Shown one piece after another: positions 21,513 to 35,700 of a DNA stretch of 64,000 nt (the first letter of the stretch is position 1; each line of letters opens with the position of its first letter). The notes beneath the pieces were generated by a model, which saw only the letters and a list, made by a program, of their open reading frames with translations, had not been told where the DNA came from and did no database searches. This DNA comes from Apteryx mantelli. Lineage: Eukaryota > Chordata > Aves > Apterygiformes > Apterygidae. Made by a program: the position numbers and the translations under genes. Where the stretch lies: the NCBI RefSeq assembly GCF_036417845.1, contig NC_089981.1:20356001-20420000 (forward strand). Direction: 5' to 3'.

Positions 21513-24500
21513 TGTCAGCTCTTACTGGGCCTTTTGCATTTTCTGTTTTGGGGGGGTTGTTTCTCACTGCTCGGCAAAACGAAACTTCTGGGAGATCTTG
21601 CTGCTGAAAGATGCATCTCCTTTTTAACCTTAGCCTGAAGTTAGGAAACGTTTAGACCTTTAGGTCATCAGAACTCATCGCCTAAAGCAACGCGATCCTC
21701 CCCTCTTTGGCCAAGCAGGCCTGGTAGCTGCTGCCAGCTGTAGAGGAAGGTTGTCAGTACTGTTCCTGCCTGTCTCGAGGCTGAAACCAGAGTACTTGCA
21801 CAGCTAAGGACCCCTGCGTGCATCTTGGGTAGAATCCAAATACGTGCTACTGAACTGCTCCAAGAACAAGATACTAGCAGGTATGGTCTTTATCTGCAAA
21901 TTGCAAAAATAGATTGTTTTTCACTCATAGACTTTATGCCAACATCAAGTGTGATGGTATGGACAAGCTATATTGATAATGATGTTACCCCAGCTCTAGG
22001 AGGTTACTGTGAGGATTTCTCTTTATTGACCTTTCTTTAATTGTTGGAGAAAGACCCTGCATGTAACTGTCTCCAGAAAAATCTAAACTAGCATAAGCAG
22101 GCTTTGTTATTCTAGGCTTTTTTAAACGAAATTGTACAGAGGTTCTGATACAATTTTTTTTTCCAACTTAAATTTCATGTTTGTAGCACAGATTGGATTG
22201 AAATGATGAGTTTAGCCTTAATCCCTGGCTTGCTCTTTTCTCCCCTGTGCCTATTTCATTTACTCAGCATCAAAGGTGGTTTTATTTTTAGGCCTCTATT
22301 TTGCACTTCACATATTCCATAAGACAGTGTCAGATGGAGTATTATCAAAACCCATCTCTTAATGGCAAAATCTCAGCTCAGATTTTAAGCTCCAAGATCA
22401 TCACTTGTTATTTTGGTCGGTCCTTCTACACCTAATTCACAAACGGCACTGAGACGTTCTCTGCAACGAGCTCCTTTTCATAAAGAGACTAGAGGCGTCA
22501 CTAGAGCACTACTTGAAGATTTTTTTAAAGGAAACAGTTGCGTTATTTCTCTAGGTTGCTGTGGAAATTTGTCTTGTGCATAGGAAATCTGTCTCATTCT
22601 TACCTCAGATTCATCTTTTTCTCGAGGCTTGATTTGTTTTAAAGATGGACAAATATGTTCATGGTTGCAATTCTAGCAGGCAAAAGACTGAAGACTACCT
22701 TTTTAATGTACATATAACCAGAGTGATAAAAAAAAAAACTGTGTTGGAGACTATACAACATGTGAGGAAACTGCACCTTCCCTTGTGCATGTGGTTAATG
22801 GACTGTTTTCAAGATGATGTCTTTAAAACTGTGTGGGTCTTTATATGTCAAAATACAGCAACTGCTAGATGCTATGCTATTGATCAGTGTATAACTGAGA
22901 TGATTGTGCTTTGATAGATGCTCTGTAGACTGAATTTTGTACTACAATCCTAAAATGAACTTGGAACCTTTTTGTAAGAAAGCTTACTGAAATGGCAGAA
23001 ACGCCCTAAATGTTGAATGCCCTTTGAATGTTTGACAGTAGTTTGATAAAAGCGAGTTAAATCATCCCTTTTGGACTTCTCTTCTGGACTCTTCATAGTT
23101 TCTTACTGGGGAAACCTGCAGTATTTTGGAACCTGCCCTTTGGGTTGCTCGCGCACAGTTTCCTTAAATTAGGAGCGTTTTACCTATGGAGAACTTCGTA
23201 ATTCCTTCTCTAATAGAAAATATGTATGCTGTGGTAACCTTGCAGAATTTGCTGACAAATTTATTGTTCTTTTCCTTCTGGAAACTGGAAAAGAGACAGT
23301 TTGGCATGGTGATCTATTCCCAGAAATCTTTGCTAAGAAATAATGACTTCAGTCTGGTTTGAACTGACTTATATCCCTTGCAACTCACTTCTATTGTTGT
23401 CTAAGTTTGAAAATAATCAGAATTGCTGCTGCCAGATGGAGCAGGAACTTCACTCGCATAGGGTATGGAGCCACGGTGTTGGTATTTATTTAAAAAAACA
23501 AAAAACAAAAAACCCCACCCTGGGAAATTCCAACTAAGATTTCTTTTTTTAAAGAAAGCTATTTTGGCTCTTGATTTCGGGTATTTTTTTAGTTTTGATT
23601 CCTGCTTGCCCCAGCAGCCTTCTCTGAGCTCGAAGTACATGTGTCTTACAGTACAGTCTTAGAGGTCTGCACACCTATTTCTGCAGGACGTGTCGGAGAC
23701 GTTAAAGCATTGCACAAATTTGTAATCCAATCGTAAAAGAAAAGTCAATCTTCCTATTTCTACATAGACTATTAATATTATGTACCTCCACTTTGTGTCC
23801 TTTTATTCTTCTCTACCTTATGTCACTTCATCTATTTTCTCTTGCTCTGAACCTGTTCTGTTCCTCTACTCTAATACTGGGACATGCCTGGTTCAGGGCA
23901 TATTTTTTCTCCAGTGAGCTGACCCTCCTTGGAGGCAAGGCTCTAGGTGAGTGTCTTGCCTGTGGACCGAACTTCAGCAAATATTGCACAAACAGGCTTT
24001 AGAGGCTAGTCCTGAGTGAAGACAATTTTAACCATAAAAAGACAGCTATTCCTCTGCTGTCCGAGACAGAACCGTGGTTAAATGCAAAGCTTTTTTTCCC
24101 TCTCTAAATCAGCTTCCAGGTTCTGTTGCCTGTTATTCTGATATCAAACTGTTCTATAAATCAAAAGTGAAAGAATGGTAAGGTCCACCTAAGTCACTGC
24201 AGCTAGTGAGCAGCTGATACCTAGAAGAGTATAAGAACAGAACAAGTATAGAGCGGCATTTCCTAAATGCATTTGCTTGGCCATGAGTAATTTGCAACAC
24301 TATGTTTTAAAAAAATGCAGGGTGAAGGACTTGGGTAGCCACAGAATGGTTGCTTCTGCTTGGTGGCTCTGCTTAGGTTGTCCTGGGTTGCCTCTCAGGT
24401 GGGGCTCAGCTCTGCAGCTCTATACAAATCCAGGGCCTCCAAGAACTCTACCGGTAGGTGCCAGTAAATTATTCTGGCTATAACAACCTGACTGGCTTCC

Positions 24501-27264
24501 CAGTCCATCTGACCTTAGGATATTTATCTATGGGCCTGGGAAACAATGACCCTAATTGAGCAGCCAACTCTGAAGAGCTGTTGACAGAAAGCACTCCCTA
24601 AATAGCCTGGGGGCTGAGAAGAGGCAGCTAGGCCATATTTGCAGAGAGGATTACACAGAAGGTGTGAATACAGGGAAGGTAAATAGTACCCTCTTTCACA
24701 GAACTGAGGGACAGGGTTTTAGGCAATCTGTCCTCAGCCTAACCTCCTAGGGTCTAAGGAATGTAAGTGCCCTTGAGATACTAGAATCTTTCCCAGTACC
24801 CATCAGGTTATTGGCTTTAAGACCAAGTCCAAAAAAAGAGAAAAGGTTTTTAGTATTGTTATTAGCAAGACAAGTGTTAGACACCTTCCTGAACAAGGAA
24901 TAAATACTGGGAGTTCAAAGCTGAACAAAAAATTTAGAAGGCAAATACCTGGGTGCCAAGAGAAAAGCTGTTTCCAGTCATCCATGACCACTTGAGCTTG
25001 GTAACAATGATAAAATCTATAACTATGATTTTTTTGCCATAACTGCTTTGCAATGATGAAAGGGCCTCAAAGAAAATGCTCATACGGTCATCCCTAAACC
25101 ATTTTACTTCAATTTTATATCACTGACTTCAACAAAATTACATGTTTTGCTCCTGTCAGTCAGTAGATGCTTCAGGGTCATTCTTTAAGGTAAGTAGAGT
25201 GGGACTTATTCCTGCAAACTTCAACAGTTATGGGTTTTTTTTGTTTAAGTTCCTTTGAGCTGAGCTGTCACAGTTAGCTTTGTTTAGAACAAGGAAAAAA
25301 AGATAGAAAATGGAAAAACCCTTCTCTCCGCTTACCCAGTCTTCTCAGTAGCACATGGACTAGGACCATGACCCAGGGCATCTCAACGTGTTCCCAGGAT
25401 CAGTGCCATTTTCAAGCATTTCCTTCAGGTTTATTTTTTTTGGTGGGATCCCAAGCCACGTGGCATGCCTGGTCCAGTTTGGGTTCAGAGGTGCTGAAAC
25501 TCTGGCAAGACGATTAGTTTCAAAGAACTAGTGCTATTCAAAATCACTTCAAGTGGGCATGAGATTCTGGCACCCCGGACAAAGCCTTAGCGAGACTTGG
25601 TTCCCCTTATCTCTGCCCATTTACAGTTATGGCTTACTTTGGCATTCTCTTTTCCAGATTAAGCACCTAAGTGTCCTTTGTCCATTGAATTAAAATAAAG
25701 CTAGTGTATGTAGCCTTTGTGCAACTGGAGTACCTGTGACTGTTCTTTGTGGTTGGTGCCTTTCTTGGTTCTCCTTCCTTGGAGGCTACGGCTGTGTCCG
25801 GGGCATGCAGCCCTGTCCAAGGTAGCCTCTTGTGCAGCGTGAACCATCAGCTGGCAACCAGACACATGTGAAGAGGTTGCAATTGTGATGGAAATGGGCC
25901 AAGGTCAGGAGTGTTTGGAGAAAATGGAGCCCTATTTAACCTTCCCCTGGTTTTGTTTGACTTAATTGTAGCAAGTGAAGACTGAGGTGACAGGTATGTT
26001 TACTGTAGAAGAGAAAAAGGGATGCGAGTCTGTTGGTGGGATACAAAGAGCTCAAAGGGCTGCTGCACAATCATGCCACCCTGGAAGGCGTCTGGGGGTC
26101 AAAGCTGGGCTGAAGCATGCAGGCTTGGTTCAGGGGCTCTGTTCCTTCAGCAATGGAGGAGTTTGGGGAGGGAGCAAAAGGGGCTCTCTCCCCAGAGATC
26201 TCAGTGCAGGTTGGCCATCTGCCCCAGCTGCAATGACGGGGAAGAAGCACTGCATGCCCTGGTGCAATCAGCCTCTCTGACTTCTCCCTGTAACTTTCCA
26301 CTTCCAAATGCCACGAGGTTGCTCCATCTCACCTGCCACTACCTTTCGGTCCAGCTGGCTGACTGTCCTCCAAAGTGCCTGTTTGCATTGCACAAAACAT
26401 TGACTCAGAGAACAACAAACAAATGAACAATCCCCCTGCGGCAGCCCAAGCCCAGTTCGGCTATTTCTTGCCCTCAGAACCCTGTGTTTCTTGCACCTTC
26501 TCCTGTGCACCTTTTATCTGCAGATGCTCGCTAGTAAGATGGTTGTAGGTTTTTTGCTTATGTCCTGTACGGATGTTTTTCCTAAAGCCTCAATGTCTGA
26601 TTTGCTTCAGTCCCTTTTAGTTCTCACTCTTTGATTAGAACGAGGTTTATGCATTTGCCCATGTATCTTTAGCAGAAGGCTGTTGCCTGTAGTCATTCCC
26701 GATGCCTTTTTGTCACTCGGTTCCAGGCAAGGTAGGTTTGCCCCCGGTTGGTTAGCGCTCCATCCCTGGTGCGCACAAACTGGTCGGGTGCGTTAGAGGG
26801 AATGATTTTGTTCCCAGTAAACTCTAACAAGTCTCAAAGAGCAGAATGGGGCTAGAGGCCCAAGTTCTTAGGTATGCACTCAGTCCAAGGATCTTGACAA
26901 GACCTTGGCTCAGCCATGAGCTCCCATGAAGAGATGCAGCTTCAGAGCTACCTCCTAGATGCAGCTTCAACTCACACCTGACCCTTTCTCTGTAGCTACT
27001 GTGCTGCCTTCTTGTGCCTAGACCAATGGGGCAAGACTAGCGTTTCTCAGCTTGTGAACTGGGGATAGTTAGTAGCCTCAGGATACTAGGAAGCAGTCCG
27101 TAAAGTGGTTGCAGAAGAGTAAAAATGATGTGCGTGTGGGAACAAAATGAGAAGAAATAAAAGTTAATTTGGTGCTAAGAGAGAACCACAAAGGCAATGC
27201 TGCCAGAAACACTCCATAAGGTTTGGAGTTTGTTGGGGGGTGGAAGGAGTGTTTTAATATACAT

Positions 27265-27284
27265 TATATATATATATATATATA
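27265..27284. repeat. (TA)n microsatellite
   Basis: Ten uninterrupted TA units are flanked by further TA- and CA-rich sequence (acatta before; cacatatgtatg after). Likely length-polymorphic. Confidence 0.85.
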
Positions 27285-28289
27285 CACATATGTATGTTTG
27301 TATTGTTTGATGTTTTTCCACTCCTGAGTAAGTTAGATTGTCCTAGGACTATAAAGAGTGTGGAAACTGCACAAATGCCTGCTCTGCTCAGTCTGGACTT
27401 ACTGCCATGGGAGTAAAACCCTGCAGCTGAGGTCTGTCCCCTATTTGGGCTCAGTTTGGAGTTTTCCCCTGCTCCTGGCCTCTTCAGTGCCACGAAGCAA
27501 ACAACAGCTTTATTTCCATGGAGCATCCTGCAAGCTGTGCAGAAGGAAGATTTCTAGAAATGAAAATAAATGATGTAGAGGTGGAGTGTTTACAAGTCTT
27601 GCTGATACCCACGGTGTCTCTCACTGCGTTTATTCTAACTCATACTGCTCATTGAGCTTGGAGATGGGAGAGCTCTGCACAAATCAGGACCCAACCATCT
27701 GAAGCAAACTCTCCCACCAGACCAACCCTAACATAGCATGCTAAAGAAAAGGAAAACCTGCAAAGGGGAATTGCAGCGGTCATAGTGTAAAAGCAAACTT
27801 GGTTCTGTACTACTCTGTTGTAAGACAAGCTGATGGTTAAATCTTTCAACATCTGGATCATGAATAAGAATTAAACAGTTGAGTGGAGACTTTCATCTGC
27901 CTCCTTTCTCGATTATCCAACCTGCATCAGCCACCAGGTGGGACTCAACAAAATACTTTTCACCACCTGCTGTCACATACCCCAGAACAAGGGGGCCTTG
28001 AGGTTTCAACAGCAAGCAACTTGTTAAAGCTTGTCTGTACCTTAATATTAGGAACACTTGAAAATAGCTGCCTTGGTCACATCCAGTCATAATGCATTCA
28101 CGCTGTCCTCTCTTTCTACCAGACATGGAAAAAAGTGGTATGCTGTTAAACTCACCACATCATTTCTGATTCAGAAATGAGGTGTGGCTTAAAAAATTTC
28201 CACACCTCTGAATTTCGGTCCTCTCACAGCAAACACAAGGCATCTTCTTGTGCTACTGGAACTTGATTTGGGTCAGTGAGCAAAGTGGT

Positions 28290-28510
28290 ACTCGGAGCGG
28301 CGCGCATTCAGGGCAGGGTCCACACCAGCAAGGGCACAGTCCCGGGGCAAGACAGGCAGAGCAGGTCCAGTGACGGTAACTGCGGTTGACCAGCAGCCCA
28401 GATTGCCAGGCAAGCCATGAGGCAGGTCTGAGGTCAAGCCATGGAGCCAAGTCAGGGCCAACAGGGTCCACGGCCAGGTGCAGGCAGAGCTGCAGCATCA
28501 CTCCCAGGCA
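28290..28510. repeat. Imperfect GC-rich minisatellite-like stretch
   Basis: The stretch repeats short degenerate motifs such as ggcaagacaggcagagcagg, ggcaagccatgaggcagg and gtcaagccatggagccaag, built around caAGcCAtGg and ggCAGGtc. It stands out as GC-rich against AT-rich flanks. It opens a 97-codon minus-strand frame that I consider non-coding. Confidence 0.45.
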
Positions 28511-30479
28511 AGAAAGGCCTGTGGCCTTTGAAAGACTGACACGCACTAAATTATAGCCCAGTTAAATTTACTTCCATACATCTATCCCCATTTTTCTTAC
28601 CAATACATACTTACTTTGAAAAAATCACTTTTGTGGAAAGAACAGAAAGCAATTTTGAAGCAACACAAAAGGAATGAGGGAGAACTGTCTTCTCGAGACT
28701 CCTTGCCTGGCTGCAACTTTCTGAAGATTAGTTTGTTGATTAATAGAAATATTACTGGATGTGCAGCTCAGTAGAGAATTAACCACTTAGAGATGGCTGA
28801 AACCACTTTTTTTGTTGTTTTTTACCCCCAAATAGACTTCTCAGACTTATCAAATATCAGTTCCTCAACCACAGCCTCAGGTGGTAGCATGGCCCATCTC
28901 AGGAAATAACAGCATTGGGAAAATGCTTGCCAGGCTCGTTCGCATCAAACTATTTCACCAGATAGCTCAGTCCTGAAAGCGAACCCCAACATTTTCACAT
29001 CCTTTCTTTCTCCTGGTCCCTGCTTTTTCGTCTCTGTGCATGCAGCCAGAGATGCCAGGTTTCCCTGAACTTGTGCCCTGAGATACGGGACCCGCTCCAA
29101 AACACACAGGGGACTTTTCAACCGAGTTTGGACCCAGACTTTATCTTTGGATTGTTCAGGGATTAGCCCGAAAATATTATTATTAATTAAATTGGCTTCT
29201 AGTGACCCAACCGTTGACAATATTGTTTGCAGTAGGAAAACAAGAAAAACAAACACTTTCAAACAAATCCCCAAAAGACATTAAGCAGCTTAGAGCGTAA
29301 ATCCAGATTAGCAGTCTTTGCCAAGGGATACATCTTTCCAAATGCTGTTTCCTACCTCCAGGGCCATCACGCACCTTCTCAAGAACTCTAGAGCTTATTG
29401 TCAACCAAAGTCATCTTTTGGGGAGAGTTTTCTTCTGTTTGTTTTTTTTTTTTTGGAGATACTGGGGAATAGAATAGCTGATTTTTTTGCAATCTCCTCC
29501 TAGTTAGACCACTGAGCCCCTCAACAACAGAGGCGTTCAGCACTTACGCATATGGCACAGGAATAATTTGACCGACATTAAGGCTCAGGAAGCAAGCCTG
29601 ACAGCTTCTGGTGTTTTCAGATTTCTCAAGAACAACTGGTCTATCCTATGGGGGCAATAGACCGTGTTCCTGCAGCCCAGATGCTACAGTATCACCGCCG
29701 TGATCAGCCACAATATTTTGACCCGAAGAGAGCTTCCATCCCCAGGAGTCCCTCGACTTAAACCACCCGTTCTAAGTCAGAATTACGGCAGGTCACCCCC
29801 CCGCCATTAAAGAAAAATGGGGTTCCCAGCACACTGCCAACACCTCCCAGAGGGGTGTCTGCGAGCTGCTCTGTGAACGCGGCTGTCCCTGACCTTGGGA
29901 TGCTCCTGTGGACTCTGCAAATAGCACCTTTCCTGAGCCAGTTTCCATCCCCCAGCTTTGATGGTGCTCCCAGAAAATTCCTTCCCACCACCATTCGTCA
30001 GTTTTTTTAATTATGGCTGTGTCTTTGCCCTTCTCTTTGCAACGAGCCTGAGGCAGCCAGTTGATGATACCCCTGTGGTCTTCTTGACTTGCCACCTTCA
30101 ACAATTCTGCTAGCTCTGTTTTTTTTTTTTAATATATATAACAGATTGCATAATAGAAAGCCCACCCCCTCCTTCAGGACAGCCGTAGCTCTGTAGCCTG
30201 AAGCAAGCAGCAGAGGACACGCCACCAGACTTGAGAAAATTGCCTCCGCTTTATCGCTTCTAGGAGGAGTAGGAGGAAGAGTCCTCCCACTGTTGTTATG
30301 GTGGAGAAAGCCACTTCCCTGTGTACAGCTGAGCAGGGAAGCAAACACATTTCATGAACGGAGGAGAAGAAGGAAAAGGGGCATTGGCATCTACTCTAAG
30401 TAAATATGCCCTAGCTGGGAAGGTAAGGCCACGTGACGGACGCCAGCGCTGAAGGAGGAGCACAGCTTGCTGCTTCATG

Positions 30480-30486
30480 TATAAAA
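30480..30486 (+). promoter_or_regulatory. TATA box of the first secretoglobin gene
   Basis: TATAAAAG begins 89 bases before the ATG at 30569. An E-box CACGTG lies upstream at 30430-30435. The same TATA-to-ATG spacing recurs at the two other secretoglobin genes. Confidence 0.8.
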
Positions 30487-30568
30487 GCGACGCCTGCACA
30501 TGAAGCTCCAAAACCGCTTGGCTAGTGTGAACCAAGAATTGAATGCAGCATAAGCGGCCACTGCCACC

Positions 30569-32525
30569 ATGAAGTTGACAGTTGTCTTTCTGCTGGTTGT
30601 CCTTGCGTCCTACAGCTACTCTCGTAAGTATGACTTCCGTCCGTCGCAACCTTCCTGCCAACCTGTGAAATGCTTCAGACTTTAAATACGAAGCGGTATT
30701 TGCCCCCCGCAGCTGTTCTAGTGTGACGAGTCTTGCAACGTTTTGTGTATTCTGGGGCTGAGTGAATACGGGCTGATAACTGCAGTTCGGCTACGATGGG
30801 CTCCACATTTAGGTAACCTCTCAAATGTTAACAGCCCGAAGTGGGAGCAGTTTGCTCACTTTTAGCTAGTTAGCAGCTTATTTTGTAGACAGCCTCATTT
30901 ATGTCTTGTAGTGCAAGGGAGGAATTCACTGAAGTGCAGAGAAGCAATTACACGTGTGGGGTATAAGTAATGTCATTGCCAAAGTGTACCCACAGTTACA
31001 TGCCGCAGTGTCTCAGCCCCAGAGGACAGAGGTTGCTGATCTGTGGATTTTCAAGCCGTGAAGTTACACACCTTTCCCCGTAAGCTTTGCTTACATCTGG
31101 ATGCTAATTTTATTATGTCCACCAGGATAGCACCATCCTGAAGAAATACGTTTCACCCAAGTACGTCAGGTTTGGAGAAACAGCCATTGGGAGCCGCACT
31201 GCGTACTGCAGCCGTGTTCATACCAGTTCATCACCCGTTCATACCTGTTTTCATTTTTCTCCTTCCAGCATCTGCTGCTTGTGACAGTCTGCAAGTCTTT
31301 GCGGACAAAGCTCTCTATTCCACTCAAGACGATTACATGAATTACATTTCCAACTACCTGCTTATTACCCCTCCAGTAAAATTGGCTGCCCTTCAACTCA
31401 AGTCATGCGCAGAAGGTCTCTCAGCAGACATGAAGCAGGCAAAAGAAGCCGTGCTGGTAATTTGATCCTTTTTGTTCATGCTTTTGTTCCTTTGTTTCTC
31501 TTGAAGCTGTTTTGAGCCTATAAACCCTTCAATATTATTTTAATTTATAATCTAGTAGCTTAATACAGGAGAAAGTAATTTTGAAAGCACACCTGCTTGA
31601 TTTCCATCCATCTCTCATGGGAACGCAACATCGTAACCGCTGAACTGGTGAGAGGGCTGTGCAGGCCCTTCACTGTCCCAGCTAAAAGCCAGGAAGGGCT
31701 CGGTCCCTCCGGTGACCCCCTTCCCCATTGCACCCGTGAGCCTGCACAGCACGTGCACCCCCAGGAGGGAAACCAAGCCCTGCCCCACAGCAGGCCACAA
31801 GGGAGGCACCTCTGAAGAAGACTGAGGGCAGGGGACTTTTGAGAGGACAGTGAAGAAGGAAGCCTCAACTTGAAACTTAGAGTAGATTTGTTGAGATCCC
31901 ACAAAACAGGTTTGGGGATCTCTCTGCCTTTTGGCAAAGTGCTGCGTGCTTTCCTTCCATTTTCTTCTTCTGCTGCTGCCAGCGGTGCAGGACACAGTAT
32001 TGCTTCCCATCCCTGCACCACAACAACCCTTATTTTCCAAGAGGAAAGGGTAAGGTACGTTCCCGACAGGACAAAAGAGAAGGTTTTGATGCTTTCTCTC
32101 CCTCGCCCTGCCTACACTTCCTCCACATTGAGGAAGGCATTAAAAACTCATTAAGAATAAGCATCTCCCATCTGGAAGGATGATGCAGAGAGAGGTCTAG
32201 CACGAACCTTAAGGCTCAGCAGCAACGATTCACTGTGCAGTTAGAAAGTAATTTTTCTTTTCTGTGGCCAAAAGGTGTAGGTCTTGATGTCTACGCTACT
32301 CCGCAGTTTGCTGTTTTCAGCTGAGCTGCGCTTTTCCAACAAACCTGCAGAGATGATCTAACTGGTAGCTGAGTGGAAATGCTCTGATTCTCATAGACCC
32401 TCAGACAATTTTTTCGATACCAAAGGTTTTCCTTCTATGTTGTTGTACCTTGTGTTATCTCTCTATTCACTGTTCTTATTCTTTTACAGGCAAATCTAAT
32501 AGGATACTGTGGTAGTCTAATATAG
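30569..32525 (+). CDS. Secretoglobin, SCGB2A/mammaglobin-like
   Basis: Small secreted alpha-helical protein; secretoglobins form disulphide-linked dimers around a hydrophobic pocket that holds lipids or steroids. Exons: 30569-30623, 31269-31456 and 32490-32525, phases 1 and 0, the standard secretoglobin layout, giving 92 residues. MKLTVVFLLVVLASYSYS is a signal peptide. The mature chain has the three family cysteines: ACDSL near the N-terminus, LKSC in helix 3, and GYC followed by four residues (GSLI) at the end. Residues after the last Cys are typical of the SCGB2A/mammaglobin side, which pairs with an SCGB1D-type partner. Exon 3 is short and was chosen for its strong acceptor (cttattcttttacag), phase and terminal Cys. 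AATAAA follows at 32695. The ATG context gccaccATGa is near-optimal. Confidence 0.88.
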
Positions 32526-32694
32526 TTCCAGGACCTTTCTCTGTGATGACTCCAGATGCTGACTGATCCTGAATGATCCATTTTCACTTCCTTCTCCTTT
32601 TTTCGGCCAAGAACTTTCACCCTCTTCCTGAATAGACAACTGTGTTATCTAGAATCTGCAACCCTGTTTTCAAATCCCTTAAGTTTCCCATTAG

Positions 32695-32700
32695 AATAAA
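32695..32700 (+). terminator. Polyadenylation signal, first secretoglobin
   Basis: AATAAA lies 170 bases after the stop at 32525, overlapped by a second AATAAA-like run (gaataaaataaaag). Confidence 0.65.
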
Positions 32701-32719
32701 ATAAAAGCAATTAATATCT

Positions 32720-35700
32720 TTGTTTGTGAACCTTCTTTTTTAAAGTGTCGGATTTGACAATTGGCTTCAAGAACATCCTAACCAGCTGCCTAACTTGCGC
32801 GAGACATCTATATTTTCACATCTACAGCTATGAGGTGAAAAAGCACAATATCACTGCAGCTGTCATTCAATGATACTAAATTACACACAATTAAAGGAAC
32901 ACACGAGGCACTCCTCAAGAAAAATCTGATGGCTTATTACAAGGTGAAAGCAAACCACTTAGTGCTTTCTTAAATCACTTAGAGAACGAGGGAACATTGT
33001 TGGTAACATTAAGAGATAGAATTGCTTACGCGTAGAATAGGAACACATTCAAAGCAAGAAATCCACGTAGGTTGAGCATAACGCCTTCATCCCATGGCAC
33101 TGGTGTGTGCCTGTAATGAGAATGGGGATATTTCTTGTCACCGTTCCAGGATGCAGATAATAACAGGATGTGTCCCTGATGAAAGGATGTCCTGTCCTTT
33201 CCTCCCATTCAGCACAGACCTTGCCAGGCTGCCTGTCACTAATTCAGGCAAATCTGAAATTAACTTTCATCTAAAATACAATTATACATGTTCTTTGTCT
33301 AAAACCAGAAGAATGTGGGGAAAAAAATTCCTTCAGAGGTCCCTTGGCCACTGCCAGTGGAATCAGCTCCAGGAATGCAAAAATCAGGACAACTTAGAGC
33401 CAGGACAGCTGGTGGGGAAAGCTCCCTGGAGCTTTTCAGGTTGGATTAAACTTGCAACTCAGAACCCGAATGACTGCAACGCTAAGCACGGATTTAGCCT
33501 GCGTCCTGGGAATCCTGCAGTGCTCTTTTGTCGTTTTGCTGTCAGGGAGCCAGAGCGTAGCTGAGATCAAGAGCCAGGCCAGGTGGGGGATGGTGCGGTG
33601 CGGCATCCCCACTTAGGTTGCCTTGGGAGCCATGATGTGAGAGGAGCAAAGTCTAAGGTCCAAATGTACAGCAGAACCTTGCTGAGGTCAGGTTTATTTT
33701 GTCGAGAGTCAAAAATAATAAAAAAAAAGTTCTGAAAGAAAAATTTCACCCTGCCCTATTGCGCCAAGTCCAGCTCAAACTTGTTCCTCTGCAATGGGAT
33801 TATTTGACTTTCCTATAGCCAAAAGATATTTATAAGGAAAATCAACAGTGGGAAAATGCTTCTTTTTTTTTTAAAAAGCATGATGAACAAGAAGGAGCGT
33901 TAATAGCAAGTGATTAATAAGACCTCCTGGGGTTCCCAGCATGGCTCTTGCATCTCTCCTGCAGTCCTGCCATACTCAGCCTACTGCCAGGCTCTGCTTG
34001 CTAAAACATCAGGCTTTGCTCCCAGCTAAAGGGAATTCATTTTCTGAGCAACTATGAAAATAAAAATCCTTTCCCCTTGTCTGGAATTCTCTGCCAAGAA
34101 GTCCATGCCTACAACAAATACAAACATTGTGAGGACTATCCGGCTTCCATCCGTGCTGTAGAAATATGTGTTAATGTATTATCCAAGACACACCGTGTTC
34201 AGCCTTTCTTAAGCAGCACTTTGTTCACTCTTTTCTGCAGACATCCTCAAAAATTGGTGAGTCTCTGACCACCAGTGTTTCATGGCTGAAGTCCAGGTAG
34301 GCAACAGCTGATCACGTTTGTCCATATCTTATGACTGGTCCCTAAATTTGTCACAGAAAAGTCTATGGTGGTCCAGTGGTTTGAGTAGCATTAACCAGAC
34401 ACCAGCAGAAGAGATACCGTGAGATTTTTGACTATTGCAGAAGGCTCCTGGGGTGGTAAAAGCAATTCTGGTTCTCGAAAAAGGCCAGACAAATAAATAG
34501 GATGGCTGTACGGCAAATTCAACACCTCCGTCCATAAAAGCAGAGAGGACAAGGAGCTTCCATGTCTGAACAATAGCAGCTACACTCCTTGCACGCTTTT
34601 TAAGACATTAGTATCTGTCAAAAGCGGAAACTAAGGACTGTGGGACCACAGCATCAGTCTGGATTTGACCTGCCATCTCTCAGGACCCCCCACTGCTTCA
34701 CGGTGTTTTACTTGCCCACAGATGCACTCTGAAACCCTCTGCCAAAAATCAGGGGTAGCAACAAAAGATCAAACTAGGATATAAAGTTAGTCAAGATTAA
34801 TCAGACAATTGCAGAAGACCTGGGCAGCACAGGTACTTAAAGAAGTCAAGTAGTATAGCAGGAAAATAAGCATTTAATTCAAATGCTGTTGGTTGTATAT
34901 GGAATATGCAATGTCCAAGTAAGATCTCGGAGACAGAGCATGCTTTTCCAACGGTTGAAAACATCATTGCAGATAAGTGCTAACAAAAAACACAGTTTCG
35001 TGTATGTAAATACAAGCTTCAGAGAAGAAGGGTGAACAAGTGGTGAAAATTGATTGCAATGTCAAAATATACAAGTAATAAAGTGTTTAAAGTCTAGCTC
35101 TGACTATATTGTTGCCTTCATAAAGGGATTGATTTGATGGTAATCCCTTGGAGAATATAAGTATTAAAGGAAACAGATTGCAACATTGATCTAGACAATT
35201 CAGGGTGGAGTTTCTGTCCGTTTTAAGACCAGGATGATAAATAACTACCGAGGAGCTCCTAAGTAGTTTAGAAGCGAATCCAGATTATTGACTCTTTTCA
35301 AAACAACTTTTTTTCTCTCCCAACAGACTGTTAGCCCTCAAGCTCTCTTTGAAGCTGTGGCTCAGAGGACTTTTTCAGGTTCAGTGGATATTGGAACTTC
35401 AGCTACGCAAATATTTGCTGTGTTTATTAGTCCCCTCTTTCTTCTTCCCCCTTTCCATAGGGCACAATAAATTGAGCTTGCCAACGCCAAACTTTCCACT
35501 ATATCTGAAGACAGGGGGAAAGTTTTAGTCTTTGCAGTACCACACGATGCCCTTTCAAAGTCAGAGCTTGTATGTGTGATAAGTGAATGGTTAAAAAAAC
35601 ACCCCACACATTTTATTTATTGCAATACAGTAATTTTTTCAGGGAAGATGGGGCGACTCTGTAAAACCTATCGCTTTTTTTTTTTTATCTCACAGCAGGG

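Larger units (their letters stand above)
21560..30420. other. Intergenic interval between INCENP and the first secretoglobin
   Basis: About 8.9 kb of AT-rich sequence. I find only short frames without family motifs, no exon chain with splice sites, and no RNA gene. It contains a (TA)n microsatellite near 27265 and a GC-rich imperfect repeat near 28290-28510. Distal enhancers or an unrecognised non-coding RNA are not excluded. Confidence 0.5.

Noticed and set aside
33094-33564. 156-codon open frame on the plus strand between two secretoglobins
   Set aside because: No signal peptide, domain, repeat pattern or splice partner, and composition looks random. The length is unremarkable for a 4 kb interval read in six frames.
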